In this document: positions 36,546 to 44,782 of the stretch, in pieces
Layout: the number at the start of each line of letters is the position of its first letter
How positions within the stretch are numbered: the first letter of the stretch is position 1
Assembly: GCF_039540575.1 (NCBI RefSeq)
Contig: NZ_BAABFC010000004.1
Coordinates: forward strand, 11,810-75,809
DNA length: 64,000 nt
Direction of reading: 5' to 3'
Origin: Pseudaeromonas paramecii
GTDB lineage: Bacteria; Pseudomonadota; Gammaproteobacteria; Enterobacterales; Aeromonadaceae
Position numbers and translations under genes: made by a program
Notes under the pieces: generated by a model
Databases searched by the model: none
What the model was told of the DNA's origin: nothing
Seen by the model: only the letters and a program-made list of their open reading frames with translations

Positions 36546-37699
36546 TGCCCGACATAGCACTGCACCACGTCAGCAAGCGTTACGACCCCGGCGCCGCCCC
36601 GGCGGTGGCGGATCTGGATCTCCTGATCGAGGAGGGCGAATTCATGTGCCTGCTGGGCCCCTCCGGCTGCGGCAAGAGCACCACACTGCGGCTCATCGCC
36701 GGTTTGGAGTCCCTCTCCGAGGGCGAGATCCGCCTGGGGGATCGCCTGGTGGACTCCCGGGCCCGGGGCTGCTTCGTGCCGGCGGAGCAGCGCAACCTGG
36801 GGCTGGTGTTCCAGAGCTACGCCCTCTGGCCCCACCTGACGGTGGCTCAGAACATCGAGTTCGGCCTCAAGCTGCGCAAGCAGGACGCCCCGCGCCGCCG
36901 CGCCACCCTGGATCAGGTGCTGCAGACCCTGGGCATCGAGGCCTACCGCCACCGCTACCCGGCCCAGCTCTCCGGCGGCCAGCAGCAGCGGGTGGCCCTG
37001 GCCCGCATGCTGGCGGTGCAGCCGGAGATCTTGCTGCTGGACGAGCCCCTCTCCAACCTGGATGCCCGCCTGCGGCTGGAGATGCGCACCGAACTCAAGC
37101 GCATCCATCGCCAGCTGGGCACCACCATGCTGTTCGTCACCCACGATCAGTGGGAGGCCATGGCCCTGGCCACCCGCATCGCCGTGATGAAGGACGGTCA
37201 ACTGCAGCAGCTGGGCACCCCCCACGAGATTTACGAGACCCCGGCCAACCGCTTCGTGGCGGAGTTTGTCGGCACCCCGCCCATCAACCTGGTGGAGCTG
37301 AGCCTGCCCAGCCCCCTGGCCAGCCAGCTGACCCGCTACCTGGGCACCTGTGGCCGCTGGCAACCGGGCATCGAGGCCGTGGGCATCCGCCCCGAGCGCA
37401 TCCAGGTGCTGGGCGGGGAACCGGATCTGGCGGATCCCGCCCTGCTGCTCTCGGCCCACCTCACCAGCCTGCTGCCCACCGGCGGCAGCTGGATCCTGGA
37501 GCTGACGGTGGCCGGCGACCGGCTGCACCTGTGTACCCAGACGCCGCCCAGCTGGGCGGAAGGCGCCAGCCTCTGGCTACGAGTCCGCGCCGAGGATCTG
37601 CACCTGTTCGACTCACAAGGACGCCGCCTGGCCGCCCCCCGGCCGGCCGCGCCGACCCCACGCACACCCTGTTCTCAGCCTGTCATGGAGATTGCCTGA
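36545..37699 (+). CDS. ABC importer ATPase (FbpC/AfuC type)
   Basis: 384 residues. Walker A GPSGCGKST, signature LSGGQQQR, Walker B LLLDEPLSNLD, H-loop VTHDQ; C-terminal TOBE domain (about 280-360) and a Pro-rich tail. The ATG shares one base with the permease stop (TGATG). Confidence 0.92.
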   Translation: MPDIALHHVSKRYDPGAAPAVADLDLLIEEGEFMCLLGPSGCGKSTTLRLIAGLESLSEGEIRLGDRLVDSRARGCFVPAEQRNLGLVFQSYALWPHLTVAQNIEFGLKLRKQDAPRRRATLDQVLQTLGIEAYRHRYPAQLSGGQQQRVALARMLAVQPEILLLDEPLSNLDARLRLEMRTELKRIHRQLGTTMLFVTHDQWEAMALATRIAVMKDGQLQQLGTPHEIYETPANRFVAEFVGTPPINLVELSLPSPLASQLTRYLGTCGRWQPGIEAVGIRPERIQVLGGEPDLADPALLLSAHLTSLLPTGGSWILELTVAGDRLHLCTQTPPSWAEGASLWLRVRAEDLHLFDSQGRRLAAPRPAAPTPRTPCSQPVMEIA

Positions 37700-37701
37700 T
37701 C

Positions 37702-38805
37702 ATGAAGATCCGCCCCCGCCACCTGCTGGCCCTCAGCCTGGCCACCGGCCCGGCCCTGGCCGCCGACCCCTTCGATCTGGACGCCCTGATCCAGGCCGCC
37801 CGTCAGGAGGGCCCCATCACCGTCTATGCCCCCTCCGGCAAGATAGTGGAGACGGCCCAGCAGTTCAGCCAGCGCTACGGCGTCCAGGCCGCCGGCCTCA
37901 AGATCAATGGCGCCGCCCAGATGGAGAAGCTGCTGCGGGAGTACCGCGCCGGCAACATCCAGGGGGATGTGGTGCTCACCGGCGACCCCACCGCCGCCGT
38001 GGCCCAGCTGATCCCCCTGGGGGTGGTGACCAGCTGGCTGCCGCCGGATCTGGCCGGCCAGATCCCGCCCCAGGCCCAGAATCCCCTGCTGGTGTACGGC
38101 GATCCCACCGTCTGGACCTACAACACCCAGGTCTATGCCCACTGCCCCATCGACAACGTCTGGGCCCTCACCGAGCCGACCTGGCAGCGCCGGGTCACCC
38201 TGCAGGATCCCCTCACCAAGGCCGCCTACCTGGACTGGTTCAATCAGCTCGAACAGCACCACGATGGCGAGATGGCCGCCGCCTATCAGGCCTACTACGG
38301 CAAACCCTTCGATGCCAGCCAGGGTTCCGCGACCCAGGCCTGGGTCACCGCCCTGGCCAAGAACGCCCCCCTGCCCACCGACTCGGACGGCGCGGCCAGC
38401 GAGGCGGTGGGCGCCCCCGGCCAGGCGGCCCCCTTCATGGGGCTCATCTCCACCGCCAAGTACCGGGATGTGGCCAGCGGCAAGCTGCACCTGGGGATCT
38501 GCGCCGGCATCCGCCCCTTCGTCGGCATCAGCACCCCGGCCTACGGCCTGATTGCCACCAAGACCAAGAGCCCCAACACGGCCCGGCTGCTGCTGCACTA
38601 CCTGATGACCGAAGAGGGCATCCGCAATCAGACGGTGGACGGCAAGATCTCCGGCAACGCCAGCGTGCCGCCGCACCCGCAGGAGGCCTCCGGCATCCAT
38701 CCCCTGCTGCCCCAGCTGCTGCAGTACCAGGCCGACTCGGCCCTGGCGGACTTCGACAGCCGGCAGCGCTGGGCCGATCTGTGGCAGCTCAACTTCCGCC
38801 GCTAA
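37702..38805 (+). CDS. ABC importer periplasmic substrate-binding protein (AfuA/FbpA-like)
   Basis: 367 residues, signal peptide to PALA-ADPFD. Type II periplasmic-binding fold: ITVYAPSGKIVETAQQFSQR, GDVVLTGDPTAAVAQLI, FVGISTPAYGLIATKTKSPN, NTARLLLHYLMTEEGIRNQ. It lacks the paired Tyr-Tyr iron-ligand motif typical of FbpA, so a phosphorylated organic ligand (as for AfuA) is more likely than Fe3+; this is inference. Followed by a terminator-like hairpin. Confidence 0.82.
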   Translation: MKIRPRHLLALSLATGPALAADPFDLDALIQAARQEGPITVYAPSGKIVETAQQFSQRYGVQAAGLKINGAAQMEKLLREYRAGNIQGDVVLTGDPTAAVAQLIPLGVVTSWLPPDLAGQIPPQAQNPLLVYGDPTVWTYNTQVYAHCPIDNVWALTEPTWQRRVTLQDPLTKAAYLDWFNQLEQHHDGEMAAAYQAYYGKPFDASQGSATQAWVTALAKNAPLPTDSDGAASEAVGAPGQAAPFMGLISTAKYRDVASGKLHLGICAGIRPFVGISTPAYGLIATKTKSPNTARLLLHYLMTEEGIRNQTVDGKISGNASVPPHPQEASGIHPLLPQLLQYQADSALADFDSRQRWADLWQLNFRR

Positions 38806-38828
38806 CCCGGCACCAGGCACCTAGTCCC

Positions 38829-38860
38829 GGCGCGGGCTCGCCCCCGCGCCTCACTTTTTT
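38829..38860 (+). terminator. Terminator or attenuating hairpin inside the import/phosphatase run
   Basis: GGCGCGGG/CCCGCGCC stem, then TCAC and six T, between the binding protein and the phosphatase. It may reduce phosphatase expression relative to the transporter. Confidence 0.75.
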
Positions 38861-38876
38861 CGGCACACGAGACCCC

Positions 38877-39695
38877 ATGTCACAGACCCTCTCCCCGGCC
38901 CTGGCGGCCCGCTACCAGACGGCCCAGCGCCTGATCCGCGAGGCCGGCGCCCTGGCACGCCGCGCCTTCCTCAGCCCCCAGGCCGACGACATCGCCTTCA
39001 AGGGCCCCCAGGACTTCTTGACCCAGACCGATCTGGCGGTGGAGCGGTTGCTGCGCCAGCGCCTGCAGGCCGCCTTTCCCGCCGACAGCCTGTTGGGCGA
39101 GGAGCAGGGCGGCCACCCGGGCGACGCCACCTGGGTGCTGGATCCCATCGACGGCACCGCCAACTTCGCCCGGGGCATACCCCACTTTTGCTGCGTGCTG
39201 GCCTTCGTCAGCGGCGGGCAAACCCGGCTGGGCCTGATCTACGATCCCCTGCACGACGAGCTGTTCCACGCCGCCCAGGGCCAGGGGGCCTGGCTCAATG
39301 ATCAGCCCCTGCGGGTGGCCGGCACCCGGGAGTTTGCCCAGGCCAACCTGGAGCTGGGCTGGAACACCCGGGTGCCCAACCAGCACTACCTCAGCACCCT
39401 CGGCGGCCTGCTGGGGCTGGGGGCCAACGTGCGGCGCGGCGCCAGCGGCGCCCTGGCCCTGGCCTATGTGGCCGCCGGCCGCACCGATGGCTATCTGGAG
39501 CTGCACATGCACCCCTGGGACTGCCTGGCGGGCCTGTTGCTGGTCCGCGAGGCCGGCGGCCTGACCCGGGATCCGGTGGAGCAGGCCGACTGGGCCGCCG
39601 GCGGCCCTGTGCTGGCCGCCGTGCCCCCCTTCGCCGCCGCCCTGGCCCACCAGGCCGGCCTCCCCTCACCCTCTGCCCCAAGGAGCCCTGCATGA
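38877..39695 (+). CDS. Inositol-monophosphatase-family phosphatase
   Basis: 272 residues with all metal-binding motifs of the IMPase superfamily: Glu75/Glu76 in GEEQGG, DPIDGT (Asp89, Asp92) and PWDCLAG (Asp215). Members dephosphorylate inositol phosphate, histidinol phosphate or sugar phosphates. Its stop overlaps the next phosphatase gene by four bases. The position behind an AfuABC-like importer suggests the imported solute is phosphorylated. Confidence 0.88.
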   Translation: MSQTLSPALAARYQTAQRLIREAGALARRAFLSPQADDIAFKGPQDFLTQTDLAVERLLRQRLQAAFPADSLLGEEQGGHPGDATWVLDPIDGTANFARGIPHFCCVLAFVSGGQTRLGLIYDPLHDELFHAAQGQGAWLNDQPLRVAGTREFAQANLELGWNTRVPNQHYLSTLGGLLGLGANVRRGASGALALAYVAAGRTDGYLELHMHPWDCLAGLLLVREAGGLTRDPVEQADWAAGGPVLAAVPPFAAALAHQAGLPSPSAPRSPA

Positions 39696-40294
39696 CGGCC
39701 CCCCACTTTGTCCGCGCCCCCGCTCACCTCATCGCCGAGGCCATAGGCCCCCAGGGCGAACACCTCTACCTGGGGGGCGACGAGGCCGCCCGGGATCTGG
39801 CCCTGCTGCGGGAACTGGGGATACAGGCCGTGGTCAACTGCGCGGTGAACCTGGACATCAACTATGTGCAGGCGCCCTACCTGCTGCCCGAGGCCGAGCG
39901 GCTGGCCGGCGGCCACGGCGCCATTCGCAGCTATAAGCTGGGGCTGGTGGACGGCCCGGGCAATCCCGCCGCCATGCTGCTGGCCGGCTACTACCTGCTG
40001 CAGGGTGCCTTCTGCCAGCAGCTGCCGGACAAACCCAGCTACCCCTGCCGGGAGCGCGGCCATGTGCTGCTGCACTGCCGCGCCGGCCGCAGCCGCTCCG
40101 TGGCCCTCGCCGCCCTCTACCTGCACCACCAGCAACCAGAGCACTACCCCAGCCTGCAGGCCGCCATCGACCATATCCGCCAACGCCGCGAACTGCGCCC
40201 CGAGGAGTGGTTCGAAACCCCCAAACCCAGCCTGATCCAGGCCATAGAACAGGCCGACCGCATGCTGAGGGTGCTGGCCGACCAGGGGTTGTGA
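39692..40294 (+). CDS. Dual-specificity-type protein/phosphoester phosphatase
   Basis: 200 residues with the Cys-phosphatase signature HCRAGRSRS (Cys129, Arg135). The fold resembles eukaryotic-like DSPs. Translationally coupled to the IMPase-family gene. Substrate unknown: may act on a protein or on a phosphorylated small molecule such as a polyphosphorylated inositol. Unusual partner for an ABC importer. Confidence 0.82.
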   Translation: MTAPHFVRAPAHLIAEAIGPQGEHLYLGGDEAARDLALLRELGIQAVVNCAVNLDINYVQAPYLLPEAERLAGGHGAIRSYKLGLVDGPGNPAAMLLAGYYLLQGAFCQQLPDKPSYPCRERGHVLLHCRAGRSRSVALAALYLHHQQPEHYPSLQAAIDHIRQRRELRPEEWFETPKPSLIQAIEQADRMLRVLADQGL

Positions 40295-40399
40295 GGGGGC
40301 GTATCGCCGCCGACCGGGTGGATGGGGGTGGTTTACGCTGGGCCGTTACGACCTTGTCGTCATCGTTGGGCTTGGGCTGTGATTTCAATTTTGTAGTTG

Positions 40400-40673
40400 T
40401 CCGTTGCGCCTTGACCGGCATCGAGCCATTCCTGCCTGCCACTTTGCGGAGGCACCGGGCTTGGGGCTCGTCATCAACACCCGCTGCGCCGTCCCTGGCT
40501 ACGCACTCCGCTCGGGCCTTCCCTGCCCTCGCGCCAAACCGGGCCGGGATACTCAATCCCGTCCCTCTCCGGTTTGGCCCCGGCATCATGATGACTGGCT
40601 CGGCTCCCTGCCTCGCCGCCCCGCCCACCGCGACCTCCTCGGCCAGACAGAGGGGAGCCTGATCCCGTTAGCC
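40400..40673. repeat. Left arm of long imperfect inverted repeat
   Basis: The reverse complement of blocks at 44218-44573. The outer 40 bases (40634-40673) match 44218-44257 at 39 of 40 positions, and 40543-40564 matches 44416-44437 perfectly. Part of the 581-bp gene-free gap 40295-40875. Confidence 0.75.
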
Positions 40674-40810
40674 TAAGCAGTTCCGCCTGCTGGCCGATGG
40701 GTTTATCCGGCCTGATCTTGAAGGCAAAACGTGAAGAACCTGGGTGCCAGATGGCACAAAGCCAGATAGGATAGGACGCTGATAGAATATGGAAACCGGC
40801 CTATTTATCC

Positions 40811-40836
40811 GTGCGATTACGCTATCGCTAATCGCA
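40811..40836. repeat. REP-like palindrome
   Basis: GTGCGATTACGCTATCGCTAATCGCA, written in parts: GTGCGATTACG and CTAATCGCA arms. Same hairpin family as those flanking the two RAYT cassettes, but without a transposase. Confidence 0.7.
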
Positions 40837-40875
40837 GATATGTAGAGTTAATAAAATTAAACGAGCAGGAATCTC

Positions 40876-41355
40876 ATGGAACAAATCTTGAAAAACCTGA
40901 ATGATCCATCTTGGTGGTTTACTGGAGTATTTTTCGTTCTTGTAGGAACTCTTCTTACAAAACTCCTTTTCAATTGGATACCTAGAGCCGTCCTAAACGT
41001 CTCCACAAAAATCCCGACCTATGCATATAGGTTGTCTATGAGACTTAAAATCCTGATGCTGAAGACAGTCAAAAACAATAGGCAACATGAAGTAAAAGTT
41101 AACTGGATTATAGCCCGATACTGGAGCTTAGAGACAATAACAATGATCTACATGGTATTTTCATTTGTTATATTTTTACTATATCCAAGACAAGACGACG
41201 CAGGGATAAAACAACAACTAGTCCCATTTGCGCTATTTATTCCATTGTATCTTTTTCAGTGGGTAACGCATTTTAATGAAAAAGTAACTGCAAAAGTAAT
41301 CAATGCCAACATTGCCTGGAAAAAACGCATGAAAATTGGGAGTAAGGGCGATTAG
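40876..41355 (+). CDS. Hypothetical membrane protein of the AT-rich island
   Basis: 159 residues with three hydrophobic helices (about 13-35, 87-106, 114-133), a Lys/Arg-rich middle and a basic tail. AGGA precedes the ATG. Base composition is much more AT-rich than the surroundings, with AAA/ATA codons rare elsewhere in the window, indicating transfer. Family not recognised. Confidence 0.65.
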   Translation: MEQILKNLNDPSWWFTGVFFVLVGTLLTKLLFNWIPRAVLNVSTKIPTYAYRLSMRLKILMLKTVKNNRQHEVKVNWIIARYWSLETITMIYMVFSFVIFLLYPRQDDAGIKQQLVPFALFIPLYLFQWVTHFNEKVTAKVINANIAWKKRMKIGSKGD

Positions 41356-41357
41356 GA

Positions 41358-42037
41358 CCGTAGGGGCGATTAGCGTAGCGTAATCGCCCGGGCACATGCG
41401 CACGCACCCGCGCAAAAACAACCACCATGGGCACGCCCATGACTCACCAACCCAGATGGCGGCAAAGAAATGGCCAACTACCGCAGAGTCAAAATCGATG
41501 GCGCGACCTACTTCTTTACCGTCAATCTGCTGGAGCGCCGGGCCAACGCATTATTGGTGCAGGAAATCGACACCCTAAGGGAGGTGGTGCGCCAGGTGAA
41601 GGCCAAACATCCATTTCATATCGATGGCTGGGTTGTGCTGCCGGATCATCTGCACGCCCTCTGGACACTGCCGCCAGGGGATAACGACTACAGCCTGCGG
41701 TGGCGCCTGATTAAAAGCGGTTTCTCCCGCGCCTTGCCAAGAACAGAATACATCTCGCAGATACGCCAAGCGGCGGGCGAGCGGGGCATCTGGCAACGCC
41801 ATTTTTGGGAACACTGGATTCGTGACGAGACCGATTACCGGCAGCATCTGGACTACATCCATATCAACCCGTTAAAACATGGGTTGGTCGCCAAGGTCAA
41901 GGATTGGCCCTATTCGTCATTTCATCGCCATGTTGCCGCCGGCGTATACTCTGCTGATTGGGGCGGCGTTGAAAATGGTGGGCCGGAGTTTAACCATTAA
42001 CATGCGTGCGATTACGCTACGCTAATCGCACCTACAG
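41358..42037 (+). mobile_element. REPtron 1: RAYT gene bracketed by inverted REP hairpins
   Basis: The left end (41358-41390) is CCGTAGG followed by a GGCGATTA/TAATCGCC hairpin; the right end (42006-42037) is the same element inverted, ending CCTACAG. Both carry GTAG at the foot of the hairpin, the tetranucleotide that RAYT enzymes recognise. A 680-bp unit about 97% identical to the one at 42791-43498. Confidence 0.85.
41470..42000 (+). CDS. REP-associated tyrosine transposase (RAYT), copy 1
   Basis: 176 residues of the Y1 (HUH) IS200-like family: HxH motif His60-Leu-His62 in LPDHLHALW and a catalytic Tyr in YIHINPLKHGL (Tyr129). All catalytic residues are intact. RAYTs mobilise or maintain REP hairpins. 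Lies within inverted REPs. Differs from the second copy by a handful of residues (D10E, R91K, W116C, V142I and a different C-terminus). Confidence 0.92.
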   Translation: MANYRRVKIDGATYFFTVNLLERRANALLVQEIDTLREVVRQVKAKHPFHIDGWVVLPDHLHALWTLPPGDNDYSLRWRLIKSGFSRALPRTEYISQIRQAAGERGIWQRHFWEHWIRDETDYRQHLDYIHINPLKHGLVAKVKDWPYSSFHRHVAAGVYSADWGGVENGGPEFNH

Positions 42038-42102
42038 AGCTTGTCACCTCCATGGCAATCAACCTTAGAACGGATCTAAATATGGCAAAGGGATACAATC
42101 AA

Positions 42103-42747
42103 ATGGTTAGAATTATCTGCATGGTGGCCGCGTTGTGCTTAGTGTGTGCCTGCGTCCCTTCTACCAGCCGTCGGATTGCCAGCAGTTACGCTACCCAGCC
42201 ACAAGAGTCGGCGAGTATGGGAATCGTCAAGTCTGGTCATGAGCCCTACCCAGTAATATATCTCGGGGATGACTTGTACATTAAATTCTTTACCTATCAC
42301 GACAAGCCGATATCTGATAAAGGCAAGGTTTGCAAATATGGGAACTCCCGCTATGAAATCTGGTTGTGGTCTAAGCACAATGTTACGTTCAATGTAAGTG
42401 ATAGCTACTTTGTGCGTCAAAATGGCGATATCAGTCATATTGTAAAAATTGGTAGATGGTATAAGTATGCCACAGAGCCTCGCTACGACATAAACCAGGA
42501 GCACGTCAACATAGACGCAGGACCTAGAGTGTCATCCGAGTTAATATCCCTATGGAAAGAAAATAAAATCACTGAGCTAATGGATACGGTAGCACGACGG
42601 TCATTCGAAATAGATATAGAGCCGACGACTGGTTGCCCGACCGAGAAGTTCAAAGCAGTTCTCAGTTTCACCAATGAGTTAGGTGTGCAAAAAAACCACA
42701 CAATATATTTCTTTCCATTTTATTTCGATTACTACCTCCTCCACTGA
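42103..42747 (+). CDS. Probable lipoprotein between the two RAYT cassettes
   Basis: 214 residues from the ATG at 42103 (AAGGGA upstream); earlier in-frame ATGs exist. Signal sequence MVRIICMVAALCLVCAC with a lipobox at VCAC, then a mainly beta-strand, aromatic-rich domain. AT-rich with atypical codons. The domain is not recognised. It is the only gene between the two REPtrons, hence candidate cargo. Confidence 0.65.
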   Translation: MVRIICMVAALCLVCACVPSTSRRIASSYATQPQESASMGIVKSGHEPYPVIYLGDDLYIKFFTYHDKPISDKGKVCKYGNSRYEIWLWSKHNVTFNVSDSYFVRQNGDISHIVKIGRWYKYATEPRYDINQEHVNIDAGPRVSSELISLWKENKITELMDTVARRSFEIDIEPTTGCPTEKFKAVLSFTNELGVQKNHTIYFFPFYFDYYLLH

Positions 42748-42790
42748 ATGAAGCAAAGTGCCGGATAGATCAAGGATTTCATAAACAGGA

Positions 42791-43498
42791 CCGTAGGGGC
42801 GATTAGCGTAGCGTAATCGCCCGCGCATTCGTGCAGAGTCGCCCGGGCACACGCGCAACCGCCCACCCGCGCAAAAACAACCACCATGGGCACGCCCATG
42901 ACTCACCAACCCAGATGGCGGCAAAGAAATGGCCAACTACCGCAGAGTCAAAATCGAAGGCGCGACCTACTTCTTTACCGTCAATCTGCTGGAGCGCCGG
43001 GCCAACGCATTATTGGTGCAGGAAATCGACACCCTAAGGGAGGTGGTGCGCCAGGTGAAGGCCAAACATCCATTTCATATTGATGGCTGGGTTGTGCTGC
43101 CGGATCATCTGCACGCCCTCTGGACACTGCCGCCAGGGGATAACGACTACAGCCTGCGGTGGCGCCTGATTAAAAGCGGCTTCTCCCGTGCCTTGCCAAA
43201 AACAGAATACATCTCGCAGATACGCCAAGCGGCGGGAGAGCGGGGCATCTGGCAACGCCATTTTTGGGAACACTGTATTCGTGACGAGACCGATTACCGG
43301 CAGCATCTGGATTACATCCATATCAATCCGTTAAAACATGGGTTGGTCGCCAAGATCAAGGATTGGCCCTATTCGTCATTTCATCGCCATGTTGCCGCCG
43401 GCGTATACTCTGCAGATTGGGGCGGCGATAAAAATGGCGGGCAGTAGTTTAACCATTAACATGCGTGCGATTACGCTACGCTAATCGCACCTACAGAG
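42791..43498 (+). mobile_element. REPtron 2: second RAYT gene with inverted REP ends
   Basis: Left REP at 42791-42823, right inverted REP at 43465-43498, each with GTAG heads. 708 bp, in direct orientation and about 97% identical to unit 1, with a 28-bp extension after the left REP (CGCATTCGTGCAGAGTCGCC region). Confidence 0.85.
42929..43447 (+). CDS. REP-associated tyrosine transposase (RAYT), copy 2
   Basis: 172 residues; the HUH motif LPDHLHALW and Tyr in YIHINPLKHGL are intact. Nearly identical to copy 1 at the DNA level, so the duplication or gene conversion is recent. Confidence 0.92.
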   Translation: MANYRRVKIEGATYFFTVNLLERRANALLVQEIDTLREVVRQVKAKHPFHIDGWVVLPDHLHALWTLPPGDNDYSLRWRLIKSGFSRALPKTEYISQIRQAAGERGIWQRHFWEHCIRDETDYRQHLDYIHINPLKHGLVAKIKDWPYSSFHRHVAAGVYSADWGGDKNGGQ

Positions 43499-43514
43499 GA
43501 TGAGAAGACTTGCA

Positions 43515-43844
43515 ATGGATACGCTGGCGTTTCTTCATAAGACTTGGATAGTGACCTTGTCAAAATTCAGTCTGGCGGCATTGATTGGCGGGTTACCAAT
43601 AGCCAGCTTGCTTTCATTGACAGATATGGCTGACTTTTCGATCGTCATGCTTTTCGCAATATCATTGTCATTCATTTGTGAATTAACCTCATGGTGGGCC
43701 ACATACAATTTAATTAAATGCCCGGAATGTGGTCATAAGCTATGCCGATTTAAGAATGGCAAAAACATGCCGATCAAACAGGCTTATAGTCTTCTCAGAA
43801 AAGGGGCGCCATGTAAACAGTGCGGGTGGAGTCCAAACCCATAA
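43515..43844 (+). CDS. Small membrane protein with a zinc-ribbon tail
   Basis: 109 residues from ATG 43515; an ATG five codons earlier at 43500 is possible and directly adjoins the REP. Two hydrophobic helices (about 17-35, 43-62), then CPECGHKLCRF and, 30 residues later, CKQCGW: a four-Cys zinc-ribbon pattern. AT-rich. Family not recognised. Confidence 0.6.
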   Translation: MDTLAFLHKTWIVTLSKFSLAALIGGLPIASLLSLTDMADFSIVMLFAISLSFICELTSWWATYNLIKCPECGHKLCRFKNGKNMPIKQAYSLLRKGAPCKQCGWSPNP

Positions 43845-44217
43845 ATCCCATGAGGATAGTACGGGCGTATATGGACTCCTCCCGGCGTGCAAGCCTGTTT
43901 TGTTTTTGGCTTTAGGTTCGATGGCTCATCGTATATCCGGTCTTTACGGTGGGCTCAATGGCCCGGGCCATAATGGGCTATTCGCGCGTCTGGTGCTGAG
44001 CGATTAGGCGTGCTCTTTGGCACATCGCACCTATAAGGTTTTCCAGACGCCGGTTCGACCGGTTTGCCATCAACTTTCCATGCTTCGCCATCGTTAGGAT
44101 GGGTAGTCGTTTGTCAGCCCGTCGCTGGCGGGGCTACTGGCCCTGCCCGGTAGCTTAATCGTTAACAAAATCGCCGCCCTGGGAAACAACCCTCCCAGCG
44201 ATACAAGCCTGCGGACT
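43845..44217. other. Intergenic stretch of the island, no gene seen
   Basis: No credible ORF. A degenerate REP-like remnant (GAGCGATTAGGCGTGC ... GCACATCGCACCTA) lies near 44000-44032. Confidence 0.5.
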
Positions 44218-44573
44218 GGCTAACGGGATCCGGCTCCCCTCTGTCTGGCCGAGGAGGAAGCGGGGAACCGGCGACGAGGCAGGATGCCGAGTCAGGCATC
44301 GCCGCGTCGGGAACGCGTCGATGGCGGGCCGTTGTGCCCCGGTGACGACGAGGGGAGCCGCAGGCCCAGACAGTGGGGAGTGCCGGGGATTGCTAAGGGG
44401 GCCAAATCGAGGTTTGGACGGGATTGAGTATCCCGGCCTCGATTTGGCGCGAGGGCAGGGAAAGCCCGAGCGGGATGCGTAGCCAAGGAAGGCGAAGCCG
44501 GCACAATCCCCCTTTGCGCGCCCCCGCCAAGCAGACGGCTGAAAAGGCTCAATGCCAGTCAGGGCGCAACGGA
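44218..44573. repeat. Right arm of long imperfect inverted repeat
   Basis: Matches the inverted left arm 40400-40673, and in direct orientation the repeat at 23150-23390. It contains a GAGTATCCCGGC / GGTTTGG block shared with the left arm. No gene is seen up to 44782. Confidence 0.7.
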
Positions 44574-44782
44574 TCCATTCATCCAGTTATCACCACCACA
44601 TCCCTCTTGGCAAGGCGCCGCGCCAACGGGTAAAACCCAGCACAGTCAGGGCAATCACAGATGCCTCCAACCCAACCTACCGGGGATATAAGTAGGGGGC
44701 GAGCGGCCCCCTTTTCCACCACGACTGTGCTGGCCGGAAACTACTCCGCACCAGGCGGCCGCATCGCGTCCATGCGCAGGAG

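Noticed and set aside
37702..38805. Iron(III)-binding FbpA identity for the substrate-binding protein
   Set aside because: The adjacent Tyr-Tyr iron ligands expected near the C-terminal third were not found, and neighbouring genes are phosphatases.
44100..44220. Possible integron attC-like site near GTTAACAAA
   Set aside because: No matching inverted core site, no integrase and no cassette array nearby.
44292..44552. 86-codon minus-strand ORF in the right repeat arm
   Set aside because: Lies inside the dispersed repeat; frame is not kept in the other copies.
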